Shown here in pieces: positions 22,376-33,852 of a stretch of DNA of 64,000 nt. The stretch is from Purpureocillium takamizusanense (taxonomy: Eukaryota > Ascomycota > Sordariomycetes > Hypocreales > Ophiocordycipitaceae): positions 1,302,001 to 1,366,000 of the forward strand of contig NC_063068.1 of the NCBI RefSeq assembly GCF_022605165.1. Direction: 5' to 3'. The position numbers were made by a program, and so were the translations under genes. Positions within the stretch are counted from its first letter, which is position 1, and the number at the start of each line of letters is the position of its first letter. Below the pieces are notes generated by a model, which saw only the letters and a program-made list of their open reading frames with translations, ran no database searches and was not told the DNA's origin.

Positions 22376-24417
22376 CTCAGGATAGAGTCGCGAGGGGGGG
22401 AAGAATAGAGCAATGCTGTTTGCAAAGAACCATGAAAGTGAATTATCTGTGTGGCCGGACTTTTCCACGTCTGTGAACAGCACATCTTAGTCAACATAGC
22501 ATAACACAAAGTAAATTCCCTTGGCAGCTTTCGTCTCTCCTTTAAGCACGGGACAACATCAAGTACATGCCGGTTCATATTCTGCTTCCAAGTAGGTAGA
22601 AAACGCCCTATGCGTTCGCTTGGTAAGTGGCCACGTTATCGATCGGCGCATCATTTTTGACGCTGGTAGGACCGAGTGAAGCTAAGTCTCGATCCTTGGG
22701 CAGCGATGGCCATGTGATATACCACGCAAAGACTAGGCCCGGGCCGGCAGAGGCAGCTGCTCGCAGTAGTACTTACGAAGATTCCTGATATCCTATCTTA
22801 CAGGCCGTGTCGCGGCCATACTCCGCGCCATGGCAATTATGGGACGGTTACCGTAATTCGAGACCCCAAGAGCTTATTGTGTCGCGGCTTGCTTATGGTG
22901 ATTGTATCGCAAGGCAGACATTCAAAGAGGGCTCACCAGCCCTAACCATCTACTGCCGCGCAGCTTTGGGACTTGGCTTGAATAGGAGATTGAGACGGCT
23001 AATAAGCCGCATCCGGGACTACCAAGACGTCGACCCCAACCCTCCCCTCCCTATGTACACCACATACTTCGTAGTCTCTTTGTTATACCATCGTCATTAT
23101 GCCACGTGCTTCAAAGGCACTCTGCTTGGGCACTGCTCCACACGCGCGGTTATGATTACCGCATCTTTGAAAAGTGACACTTTATGGCCCCTCCGTAGCC
23201 TCGCCACAGGCAAAAAAAGTTCGCAAGTCTCTCAAACAGCCTCCCCATGACTTAAATCTACAGCCTACACTTGGACCACTACTCGCAAAAAGATTGAGCC
23301 GACAGCAGGGCAGGACACGCCTCGGACAGTACGCACCACAGCCGCGGCATGCTGCATCCATCAATTCTTTTGACTAAGTAAGTACTGGCGTTGCACACGT
23401 AGCCGGGATGCCAATCTAGTCAAGCCTGGTTGGTTGATTGGTGGTGGATCAATGGCAGGAGGTACAGTAAGCTTGGATTGTGTCCAACACCGACAGGCCG
23501 GCCACTGCTATGTACTGTGTAGTAGAACCGCTGGCGAGATCCGGTGATGGATGGCAGAACGCCAACGCGAATGTCATCTCGTCTGCGAACCCCCGCTCTA
23601 AAGTATACAGATCCGTTAGTATGGAGTGCGTAGCAGCCTGTTGGCAGTGGCGGATCGCACAGGCCACCTGCGGCTTGGCCGATGGCAACTAGGTTGGACG
23701 CCAGGTATCACGAGATGACACTAGTGCAGATCCACGTGGGCAGCATTCTGTTGATCCAGTGTAGATCCGTTGAAACAGCCTAGCCGAAACCGTTCGCGCT
23801 GGGAACCGCGGAGTTGGACATCAGACGACGATCCAACAGTCCGGGTCTCGACAGGCGCCCGCCACGACATGTAAGGAACAGCAGGGGCCGGTACAGAATG
23901 GCCGCATTCCAAGGCAACACGATATTTTGTACGTAGACGAAGGCTACAAACCGCGAAGCGAGTGTCCAGCAACACCTCTCAGCCAGAAACCCTCCTCCCT
24001 GGCGCCAATCGCCATACCACATGCCTGAATCCGTGAAATATCATGATGACGGCGCCGAGCACATGCAACAAACATGGGCGCGGGGCCAAATGAACAAGGT
24101 TGCCTGAATAAAGGCAAAATGGGGTTGGATGAGCCGCAAATCCCCCGTTTCTTGAGAAGACCAAATCCGTTAAGTACCGCGCGGCAATAACGTACAGATG
24201 AGAAGCGAAATTGTATGTCGCCTTGGTTCAAACTCTTATCCCCATTCCCGGTTGTCGAGAGCCACGATTGACACGGCACCCCATGCCAGCAGCGATGCCT
24301 GCAAGTGTCAAATTGTCCAGCACCGAAGACGGTGGTCTGCCGAGCGGGTCGTGTAGGATAAGCGAGCGAGCATGGCATGGCGTACGCGCGACGTGCGCGC
24401 TGTCCCTCATCGCAACC
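22376..24417. other. Convergent intergenic region, about 2 kb
   Basis: It lies between the PAQR gene (+) and the CAP gene (-). It contains a TACTTCGTA motif at 23065-23073. A 147-codon open frame at 22807-23250 has no recognisable content. I see nothing I can call a gene. Confidence 0.45.
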
Positions 24418-25426
24418 TTACGCGTTGACAGTGGCGATGCTGTGGCCCAGGGGCTTGAGGACGTTCTCCCCGTACTTGCCACCGTAGTTGCCTGCGGGTA
24501 GCTAATTAGTAAACAATATCTCGAGGGTGTCTCAACAGCAGTGCGGGCTTACCAGGCGGGTTGTAGTTGCAGACGGTGTACCACGAGTTGAAGCTGAGGA
24601 CAGTGCCAGCAGCGCACTTAACCGTGGCGCAGCCGACCTTGGTGGCGTCCTTCCAGACAACCTGCGTGAAGTGACCCCAGTCATGGAGGCTGGAGCTCGA
24701 GGGAGGGTTGTCCATGCCGTAGAACTGCCAGTTGGGCATCTCGCCGTTGTACCACTGATCGGACACAGCCGCCGCAGCATGGTCCATCCTGGAGGCATCG
24801 GTGAGAGAGCCACTTCCACCCCAAGAGGCGAGGTTCTGGCCATAGTGGCCATCGCCCTGGTGCCTGTTGCAACTGTCAGTGAAGAGAGCACGAGTCAAGT
24901 CGCCAGTATCGTCTTACATGTCATGCTCGAAGACGCAGGTTTTGGCCGTGTTCTCGGCGTACTGAGCAAGCGTAGAGTCCCAGGTCAGATCAGGGGCTGA
25001 GTGATTGCTGCGGTGAATGTTGTGGCGGTAGACCATAACCTCCTCGTAGTTGCCGCCGCTGGGGGGGGCCGGGGCCGGGGCCGGGGCCGGGGCGGCGGAA
25101 GTCGTGGGCTTGGGCTGAGGGGCAGGCTGCTTGGCAACGCTGGTCGTCGTCTGAGGAGGGGGAGGGGGAGGAGGAGCCTGCGTCGTCGTCTCTGGCTTGC
25201 TGACGGGTGGGGGAGGGGGAGGGACGTAAGTCGGCGTGGGCTCGGGCTCGGGCCTATGCTTGTGCTCCACGAAGACGCCAGTGGGAACAGCGGCGGCTTT
25301 GGCACCGGCGGTCACCGTCACGGTGACAACCTCGTAGACCCAGTCGGTGTGCATGGCGCGCTTGCCAAGGGGACTGGCCGTGGCCAGCATGGCGCTGGCG
25401 GCCGCGAGGAACAGAGACGACTTCAT
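24418..25426 (-). CDS. Secreted CAP-domain (SCP/PR-1, Pry1-like) protein
   Basis: Exons 25426-24918, 24863-24553 and 24491-24418 give 297 residues. The signal peptide SSLFLAAASAMLATAS is followed by a GKR site (residues 21-23) that could be Kex2-cleaved. The segment YEVVTVTVT is seen in many fungal Pry-like proteins. Residues 55-125 are a proline-rich linker (PPPPPP and PAPAPAPAP runs). The CAP domain (126-297) has RHNIHR, AQYAENTAKTC, the junction EHDM+HQGDGHYGQN, HDWGHFTQVVWKDATKVGC and CNYNPPG+NYGG, with its conserved His and Glu/Cys residues. Yeast Pry1 binds sterols and fatty acids outside the cell, so a lipid-binding or secreted virulence-type role is possible; nothing here decides this. 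Introns are 54 and 61 nt. Confidence 0.92.
25061..25094. repeat. GGGGCC tandem repeat inside the CAP gene linker
   Basis: Several tandem copies of GGGGCC (+ strand) encode the Pro-Ala repeats of the linker on the minus strand. The run of four or more G-blocks could form a G-quadruplex on the non-template strand side and is likely length-variable. Confidence 0.7.
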
Positions 25427-27093
25427 GTTTGACGACGAGCTCTGAACAAGGCGACAGAAATGGCGGCCTTGGGTCTATAAATGAAGATCTGTGTTGTTGC
25501 CTTGTCAGCCATGCCCGCTTTCGGATGTGCAGATCATCCTGGCCCCAAAGGGACGAAGGGTGACGTCGAGGATGAGCATCAAGGGTTGCATGAGGCGAGT
25601 AAATGTCCGTGCAATGAAGCTGTAGTCGACATTCTGAATTCGGAAATCATTCGATCATGGGGAGAGCGCGAGGGGGTTGGAGCCTGGGAACCGGCGGCAC
25701 TGGAATGCGGTTGCTGTGGAGGCTGAACCCGGGTGGAATGAGAACAATGGATTGCGAGACCCTGAGTGCAAGCGTGGTTTGCACGACCGACTAGGGGTGC
25801 TATTGTTTTGGGCGTTGCCGGTTGCGGTCACGGGGTGCCTTTGTCCCAGCGCAAGCACTTGCTTTGGCTGAAATGCGAGGGCAGGATTTGGTTCATGGGT
25901 GAGGTCATCGTGGTCGCCGCCGCCGCCACATCATTTTGACGCCGGCTCGTAAAGTTGCCGCGAGAATGAAGCCTAATAAATTTACCCACCTTTTCAAGAG
26001 ATAGACTGCCACAAGAGCGGTATGTTTCGAGCGGAAAGACCTGGCTCGAATTCGCGACTGCGTTTGATTCAGGACCAGCCGGGACAGCACTGCTGACGGA
26101 TAGCTTTGGTTGGTGAGGACGGCTCGAAGCGAGGCGTTCCAAATCGGATGTTCCGGGGCTTCGACGACGACTGAAGCTCGAGTGGTGCCGGTGGCAAAAG
26201 GGTTCGTATGAGAAAGGAAGGACAAGAAGACAGTTTGGCAAGTCAAGAGCCACGAGAGGATCGGTGAGTGGCCGCGACGTGGCGATGCGGAAGCCTACCA
26301 GAGACCTTTTTGTGGGCGAGAGCCAAAGAAGCGTAGAACAAGGAGTGTACGGTGCCGTCGAGGACACGCAAAAAGGAGTGATGAGGTGAAGGAAGGTGAG
26401 GTGAGTCGAAGGAGCCCAGCACCGAAGCTTGATAAGTGAAGGAGCGTGGAAGGGGGGGAAGTACAGAGAAGAAAAGGGTCGCGAGATGGCTGTCTAGGTG
26501 GTCTGGTCTGGTCCGTCGAGCCGGGCCAGGGCCGTCTGTTTGATCGTTTCAAAGAAGGGGGGTGGGAGGCGTGAACCAAGAGAGACTGGCGCAGAATGAC
26601 GGCACGGCCGTGGAAAGGAAGGACAACGGGTATCCGCCTGGGATGTGTAAAGGAGGGGCGTGGGCAAACGGGAGCCACGATGAAAGGAGCGTGAGGACCG
26701 TGAGGTGGACAAGGAGCGGGAGAGAGATGGAAGGCAAGGCCAGGCCAGACAGAGCTGGAGAGAGAGTGAGCGAGCGGGCCCATCAGAGGGCAGACAGGAA
26801 GGTACGTAGGACAGCCCGGGCACGGTTGCTGTGAGCAGCCGTGCATCGCAGCTTCCATCCCAGTATCCACAGACTGCCCGCGCCCCTGGCCCCTGGGCCT
26901 GCAGGTGCCCGGCCTCCACTGGCATCTGGTCCGCCTCTCCGCCCCTGGGAGTTAGTGGAGGGGCCTGCCCGAAGATCCCCGCCATTCTGCGCGTTAGCGC
27001 CAGGGGCACGACGCCCGTGGGTGGCTAGACGCACCCTCGGCCAGGCGCTACGGCAGCCGCCAGCCGTGATCCAAGGCAACTGGCTCTCGGCGC
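25427..27093. other. Upstream region of CAP gene and further non-coding DNA
   Basis: The segment 26380-26800 is purine-rich on the + strand, that is C/T-rich on the minus strand, which resembles the leader of a minus-strand gene. No recognisable coding exon follows it. Frames here are serine/proline-rich and unconserved in appearance. Confidence 0.4.
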
Positions 27094-27097
27094 GATG

Positions 27098-27125
27098 CAT
27101 CCCTTTGGGTGTGCGAAGGCCACCC
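27098..27125 (+). repeat. Left 28-bp terminal inverted repeat
   Basis: Perfect complement of 27507-27534. See the element entry. Confidence 0.9.
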
Positions 27126-27506
27126 CCAATGTCACGAAACAGGGATTAGAGCCAATGAGGGTATGGCCCGATGACTGTTACTTCTGATTACCAGGCGGTG
27201 CCATAGTAATAGAAGTCCCAGCAATGTAGCCGGGTACAAATCGCTACATCATATTGAGCACAGCGCTGCTATCTTTACCAATGCGCCTCAAGCTTAGCAC
27301 CGCCGGCTGCTTACACTCACCCTGGTCAATTCGGATATTGAATGCCCGGTCACTAGCTCGATAGCTTCGAGGATCTAAGAAGGATTTATGAAATTAACTG
27401 CCTTTGAAATCAGGCTGGCGAGCCTTCTATTGACCCTACGCTTTAGGTCTTGTGTATCTTGATGTAGATAGGGACTACTGGCAGCCGGTGGGTCTAGTGA
27501 CTTCAC

Positions 27507-27534
27507 GGGTGGCCTTCGCACACCCAAAGGGATG
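27507..27534 (-). repeat. Right 28-bp terminal inverted repeat
   Basis: Perfect complement of 27098-27125. See the element entry. Confidence 0.9.
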
Positions 27535-27538
27535 GATG

Positions 27539-30500
27539 CAAGCTTGTTGGAGCGCGGATGGGGTGGGGTGATGGGTGGGGGGGGTTGGGTCTGGGGGAGC
27601 TGATCAAATTGGCGCCCCTCTATGATCCATCCATCCGACTGACTGACTGCCAACTTGGAGGAAGCATCAGAAGAGAAGATGAGGGGGGTGGGTCTAGGGC
27701 AGCACGAACCACCCATGGAGACCCTCTGAGTTCACGACTTAACCACCCGACAGACGCTAGGCAACTCAACCGGGCACGAACCTCGGGCGCCGTCGAGTCG
27801 TGTGCGTGCAACATATTAGCCAGGCCCGCCAACCCGTCTCATCACGCGTAAGGTACTAAGGTACTGCACTGTGCTGTACGTATTGCGCGCACTCTATCGG
27901 CAACAGTGAAAGATGAGGTGGTTTCTGGCAATGGGCCCAACCAAGTGACGGGATGAAGAGGCCCCCACGAGGCTCAAACGGGGGCGTGCTCCAGCACGTA
28001 GCGCCCACTTGTTTGACTCGATACAGCACCTACAGTGCAGTACTGTACCTGCAGGCTTTCCGCCCCGTCCCCGCCCGGACCACCGTCGCCGATGGCCCCC
28101 AACCAACTGCCACATGGCGGTCGAGCGTTGCAGCAGTCGATGGGTCGAGGGGACGCTGGGATCGTAGATTGTGCAAGACAGACAGCAATTTGCTGCAGAG
28201 CCGGCTGGCCGGCCGGCCAGATGCTGCTCGGGCTGGCGGAATTTCTGCACGTGCCAGAGCAAACTTTCCGATAGTATTGCCAATGCTTGGCCTCATCAAC
28301 GACGCCCAGACCGAGGGTTCTGCGACTGGATGCCAAGTCTCCGTGGCGTTCGTCAGGCGGTTCCATCCCTTGGGCGGGACCGTTGCTCTCGTTGAGTCGC
28401 ACAATGGTATGCAGTACGCATCGGGCGTCAACCCCAATTCGTTTCTGCGGCGAACCCGCGACGCTTGTATACTCGCAACGCGCTGTTGCGGGGGGGGGCC
28501 GCCTTGTGCCACGCCTGCATCCGCCACCACGACCTCCATCCTTCTCACCGAAAAGCAAAGGTAACGAACGGGGTCATACTACGAAAAGTATTTTCCGAGG
28601 ACATTTCTCAGCTTCCAAAAGGCCGCCCCGCCGTCACAGAACAGTGGTACAGTGGCACGATAGGCGATCCACGCACGGGAAATCTAGAACGTCGACGGCA
28701 GGGAAGAGGCATCCCAGCCTTGGAGATCGACTCCGGGATGCGCGCGAGGCCTCTGCCCGGGGCATCCAGATGCTGCATCCGACTTGTATCCGCAACAGTA
28801 CTGACAGTCCACAGTCATGACTGAGCAGCAAGATCTAGTGCGTGGTCAAAGTCTGGTCGCGGCGAGAGGCACCTTCCGCTTGTTGCCCAACCGCTCATTG
28901 CCTTCCTCCCTGCATTTAAAGGGTACTAGTGAGGTAGGTAAGGTACTTGCAAGAAACGCCGGATGGCGCCTAGGCTTTGCTCAACAATGCCCTGTGATCC
29001 AGCTGCGTTCGGGTAGACGCGCTGTACCACTTCAGTCGTCCCCTGTCTGGACTCTGGAATGGGCGGCCCCCCCTTCGCTGGCCAACCAGGTGGGCCCACT
29101 GTAATGGCCCGCCAAACAAGCTACAGTGGCGCTGCGGGGCTGCTCGTCCCTGAAACCACCCTCATCTCTCCAAGCTGACCCGCGTCCTGCCCTTCATCTC
29201 TGGCCGGCCCGTCCGTCGTTCACCTCAACCGCGTCCCACCCAGCTGTTCCCTGTTGCCGGCGCATGCTGCTGGGGGCAAGAGTGTGTCATCCCTACTAGT
29301 ACTCCGTAGTAGTAGATTCTGACTAACTTACAGCGGCAGTACGTTACCTGTAGTAGCAGCAAATCTACAAATACGAAGTACGTACCTATATGACGGCATA
29401 CTACACCACGTACGTAGCGCTTATATCGACAGGTATGCCGTCTGGTTCCGCCATATGAATTGGGTTGACATTTCCCAATGCGGCCGCCGTCGCCTCAGCG
29501 AATTTTTCACCTTTCCTCCACCGACGACCCTGCCATCATCAGCCGCGTGCGTGAGCATGTCGTGGCGTCCAACCCGACCAGACAGGCCCCGGCCACAATG
29601 AAAGCCCTCTGCCCCTTGTTGATGTCATCCCCCCCACAGCTTCTGTGGCAACCCTCCCGAGACATTTCGCTTCAGATGCGCTTCAATTGTTTGCTTTTGG
29701 CGGCGCGTGTCTCGCCATGTTGTCGAGAAAAAAAATCGCCGCCACCGCCGCTTTCTGCCAAGACACAGTGGCTGGCACGGGGTCCGTCCCTTCGACGAAG
29801 CCGAAAGCAGCAGACAGACAGACCCTTGTTGACCACCGACGACGCGCGCACGCTCAACAACTGCAACTGAACAATCGACCTCGTCGACCCTTGTGAACCC
29901 TTGGCAGGCGGCCGGCCGAGGAAAACGGCCATGCATGGATGGAATGCACGCTTTCTCCCACGATAATGGCATTGTCCCGGCTGCGTTTGCCGGTCCCTGA
30001 TGAGGTGTCCCGCCCTGCGAGGCATGCAGGAGTGCCTAACGCATTCGTTTTTCCATCCAGCCACACTGGACTGCCCGTGCCCGGGCGGGTGCGCGCAGCC
30101 GGATGGAATCAAACGAGCCTCTCGATAATAGGTTCTTGTTCCGTCGCCATTGTTGTACGGCAGAATTTTCCGACTTCTCTCTGCTACCCCTCGCTTTCTA
30201 CTTGGTAGTCGTCGACGTTCTCTCGCGACTTGATCAGTCACCCGTTTCCGTCGATGCGCGCATTTAATTGCTACACGAGTGAAGGTAGGTCCACTCGTAT
30301 GGGCAATGACTGTGCGGTAAGTACTGTTGCACCAATACCAACGACCTCAACTCCCGCTACCAAGTCTTGAGCCCTTGACCTTCATTTCGGGTTTGATTGC
30401 GCATTTTGGAGACGACCTCTTCGCCGGGCCAGCATTCGGCTCAAGCACCGTGCCGGTTCTCGTAGTGCCTGCCCCTTCTTCATATCGCAAGCGCGCTTCC

Positions 30501-32625
30501 GTAAGATTGAAGCTCGCCAATCTGAGCCATAGCGTGGAAACTCCCGCCTCCAAACACGCCGGCCCGGCACACCGCTGCAGCCATACTATACCCTCTCCTT
30601 GATTACTTAAGTTGTTAGTACTACGTACTGTTGTACTTGCTTGCTGGCTCGGCCCCTGGTGCTTGCTTCGACGGCAAGTTGCATAGCTGTCGCGGCAACC
30701 GTGGTCCATCTCACGAAATAAATGCCTTCGTCGTCTCCCTCGGCGGGGTCTGCCATTGAGTGATTGGACCGACCCGGCAAGACGACGAAACCAACTTTGT
30801 CAAGGTGAAACTGGCGTGTGCGACCCAATAACGCGGCCAGCTTCCGACGACGCATTCTATTCAACGGCAGGACGTGCCTTGCGAGTCGACCGACCGACCG
30901 CTAACGCACACTCCACACCCCCGGGCGGCCCGCTGTGCCGCCGCTCGTCCCTCTGTTGCTTCTTGGTGTCGCCCTGTTCACTTCACCGCGTTGACGTCAA
31001 CTGTCTCAGACGTGCATCCATCTTACTACTCAAGGGTATGTCGTGCACGCAAGGGTGTCCCGCTGGGTCGCGTCAATGTCACGTCGAGCTGCCGGTTTGC
31101 AACTCCTGACTGTACCTCATACTCCTTACGTGATACACTCCTGTTTGGCCGTGTGTAAATGAGTCGTGGTGTGTAGCTACGCCTGGCAGACACGGCTTCG
31201 AGCGCGGTTGCTTCCCTCAGCGTAGGCTTCGTCTCAGCGGCAACCACGGCCCTCTTGAGGGACACTAGCACGTTAGTAACTACATAAAACATCTAAGTCC
31301 CTTATTAAGTCTCACTGGCCATTCCGCACTAGTAATTCAATTGCGTAGAGTCGCAGGTTTTCATGCAGGTGGTGCAGCGTAGCATGAGGGGTCGGTAGCC
31401 TTTGACACACGAACCCGCAGGTCACAAACGCCCAAGCAGCTGCAGACAGGTTTTACAACGGTTAGGCACTATTAACTAACTTTAGATATGGCTTGGCTGT
31501 CATCTTGTCACACTCTCCTTGTCACGGTTTGCTGTATATCGCTCCCGCAGACATGTCTCCCGATGACACGGGCGCTCGTCGAGTCAATCAATGTTTGAGT
31601 TTCGAGACCGCCAGGGTCCCAATGCAAACACCATGCTTGGCGTTCGTTCATCTGAAAGTTTTCTCCCCAAGCCAAGCCTAAAACATACGTACCACAAAAC
31701 GTCGCAGCAAACGAAATTTCGTCCCCATGTCTCAGCACGAACTCGAGAACATGGTGTAGGGTAGGTCAGATGGCACTTTCAAGGCCTCGAGAGAGACGAG
31801 ACAAGCCGACCCGACCCTGAGCCGCGGTGAAGAACTTTTGGGCCTGTTACAAAAGCTGTATGGATTAATTCGGCTCTTAATGCTCAATTTGCAAGTATAT
31901 GCTTGTCAATTTTGCTTTTCGCCGGTGCAGGGGGTGCAGGGGGTGTAGGACTGACATCACACTCAGCTGCATTGAAAGATATACCACGTAATTCGCCGTA
32001 CTGCACTTCGTAGACATACGAAGACGTAGCAATACTCAGAAGATCCCATTGTTATTTCCAACAGCTTACCCATATTAACACTGCTGCGCTACGAAGTAAC
32101 ATTACAGTGGCTGCTGCGAAAAGCCTGCGTGAATGATGTCCTTGAACGGAGGACATCCGGATCTGTTCAGAATCGCTTCTGGCGGTTTTATATCCACAAT
32201 ACGACGGCTGTGTGCATACAATATCAACTAAGCGGCGGATAGTTCACTTTGTGCGAAATCAAGAAAGCAGCTTGTACACCAGTTGCAGCGCTTCAGAGCC
32301 CCGAGGCAAGCACGGCGTGTGTGCGTCACGCAAGCGCACACACGAGCGGCTGGTGCGCCGTGCTTAACTGTCCAGATAATATGCACGGCCGCGTCTTGAT
32401 AACACCCGATGGAGTATATCATAGACGCTGCGTCGTATTCATGGACCCGAAATCGACGGCAGCAAGCGAAATTGCCCTGCAATATCATTTGTGGGGTCTA
32501 ATGGCGGCCGCTTCGCGGAATCAAGTCATGGAAGGCATCACAGGGCAGAGCTCAAGAAGAATCCGACTCGTTCTCAATTCAATGAAATGTACAGTTCTGT
32601 TCGTCACAACGCTCGTACCAGCACT
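27539..32625. other. Gene-poor region, about 5 kb
   Basis: No open frame with recognisable domains on either strand. Overlapping frames of 120-200 codons exist at 27950-28820 and 29470-30240 but occur on both strands in several phases, as expected of GC-rich non-coding DNA. The motifs TACTCCGTA (29300), TACGAAGTA (29372), TACTACGTA (30619) and TACGAAGTA (32090) fall here. The part 31300-32200 is AT-richer. No RNA gene could be supported. Confidence 0.4.
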
Positions 32626-33424
32626 CTATTGCTTCGCCTCGGTCTGCTGGTTGGGAACGAAAGGCTTGCCGTCACCAGGGCTGATGCGTACATCGGCAAA
32701 GATTTGCTTTGGCCGTAGCTCAACGGGTGTGACGTTGGTGGGCTGGTCGGGGATCTTCTTCTCGAGTTTCTGCCGCATGGTTAGCCAAAGCTCTCTCATG
32801 TCGTACAGCTCGTAAGCGGAACCCGCAAAGTAGACATACCAGGTTGTCAAAGACACACTTGTTCAGCTTCCACTCCGCAGGGCGGCACTGCCAGAGCTGA
32901 TGGTTCCGGTCGTCAAGGCACTCCCAGTGCTTGCGAAACTCGGCAAGGCAGTGGGTGTTAATGTCCTTGAGCCTGCTCCCATCGTCAGCAATCTGGTGGC
33001 TTCATCCGCAAACACTGTCTCGCCACCACAATCAAGGGCCGAAAGACGCTTTCGAGGCCTCCAAGCAGGTATGTGCACGTACACGCTCTGGGCGCAGCGG
33101 GTGACTCGTCGCCCCTCCTTCATGCACTCGAACTCGCCGCGGCCGGGGTTCTCCGTCTTGCACTGCATGTAGTCGTCGTTGTAGTCGCGGCATCGGGCGC
33201 CGATGAAGAAGGACGCCGACAGCAGCGGCGCAGAGCTGGCGCCAATCTCCTTGACGGCCGGGACATCGTCCGGGAGCGGCGTCGTGTCGATGAGGACCTG
33301 CTGGTGAAAGCTGGCTCGTTCGTCAGCGGCTGAGCGTCACGATGTGCGCGGGCTGCGGCCAATCGGCCACTAGGCGCAAGTTTGATGGCAAGACAAAAAC
33401 GTACTTGGAGCGTCGGGTCGCCAT
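32626..33424 (-). CDS. NADH:ubiquinone oxidoreductase NDUFA8-type subunit (20.8 kDa, complex I)
   Basis: Exons 33424-33405 (only 20 nt), 33310-33083, 32972-32840 and 32769-32626 give 174 residues. It matches the fungal 20.8-kDa complex I subunit: QQVLIDTTPLPDDVPAV, GASSAPLLSASFFIGARC, then twin CHCH-type motifs. These include YMQCKTENPGRGEFECMKEGR with RVTRC, and HCLAEFRKHWECLDDRNHQLWQC with RPAEWKLNKCVF (paired C-x9-C). The C-terminus is KLEKKIPDQPTNVTPVELRP. The protein sits on the intermembrane-space face of complex I and is imported by the Mia40 disulfide relay, so it needs no presequence. The gene is head-to-head with NUP57, with 428 bases between the start codons. Confidence 0.95.
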
Positions 33425-33852
33425 GATGCTCGCGTTGGGGCTGACCTTCTTGTGAATGCCGGATGAGGTGAATGAAGACCGCGGTCGCGGGAGCCGGAAT
33501 TTGAGGTCGAGGTTGGAATTGGTGCGTTGTGATTGGCCAGCCAGCCATGGCGAGGCTGGCCTGGCGGACGAGGCGGCGAGATCCACTCTGTTTGCCCTTG
33601 TGCATGTTGCCTCATCAGCTTCATTTTTGGTTCCGCGAACAACAACGCACCGCGACCCTCTTTGATGGACGCGCTGCAACAACATCTCTGACAACGCGCC
33701 GCAAACTGCTTGTCGCCTATCGCATGCATGCGTGAAGCATAGGAGCTCGCGTCTTTTTACAATTCGGCGTCGCGCAAGGCCTGCTTCTCCGAGGAGGCAG
33801 AAGGCATTGCCCATCGCCGCCGACCTGAAGCTTCCCTGTTCCGTCGTCCACG
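33425..33852. promoter_or_regulatory. Compact divergent promoter, NDUFA8 / NUP57
   Basis: Only 428 bases separate two divergent start codons, so both 5' leaders and promoters must fit here. No TATA box is obvious. Confidence 0.55.

Larger units (their letters stand above)
27094..27538. mobile_element. Non-autonomous inverted-repeat element (MITE-like), 437 bp plus flanking repeat
   Basis: A perfect 28-bp sequence at 27098-27125 (CATCCCTTTGGG...GCCACCC) recurs as its exact reverse complement at 27507-27534. The match continues imperfectly inward (a shared GTCAC follows each). The element is directly flanked on both sides by GATG (27094-27097 and 27535-27538), a candidate 4-bp target-site duplication. 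The interior is AT-richer than its surroundings and contains no intact transposase. This is the anatomy of a miniature inverted-repeat transposable element. The superfamily cannot be assigned from the sequence alone. Confidence 0.75.

Noticed and set aside
22807..23250. 147-codon plus-strand open frame
   Set aside because: No domain, no splice extension, and atypical codon use compared with neighbouring genes.
27375..27716. 114-codon frame running through the right end of the inverted-repeat element
   Set aside because: It crosses the terminal repeat into flanking DNA and has no transposase motif.
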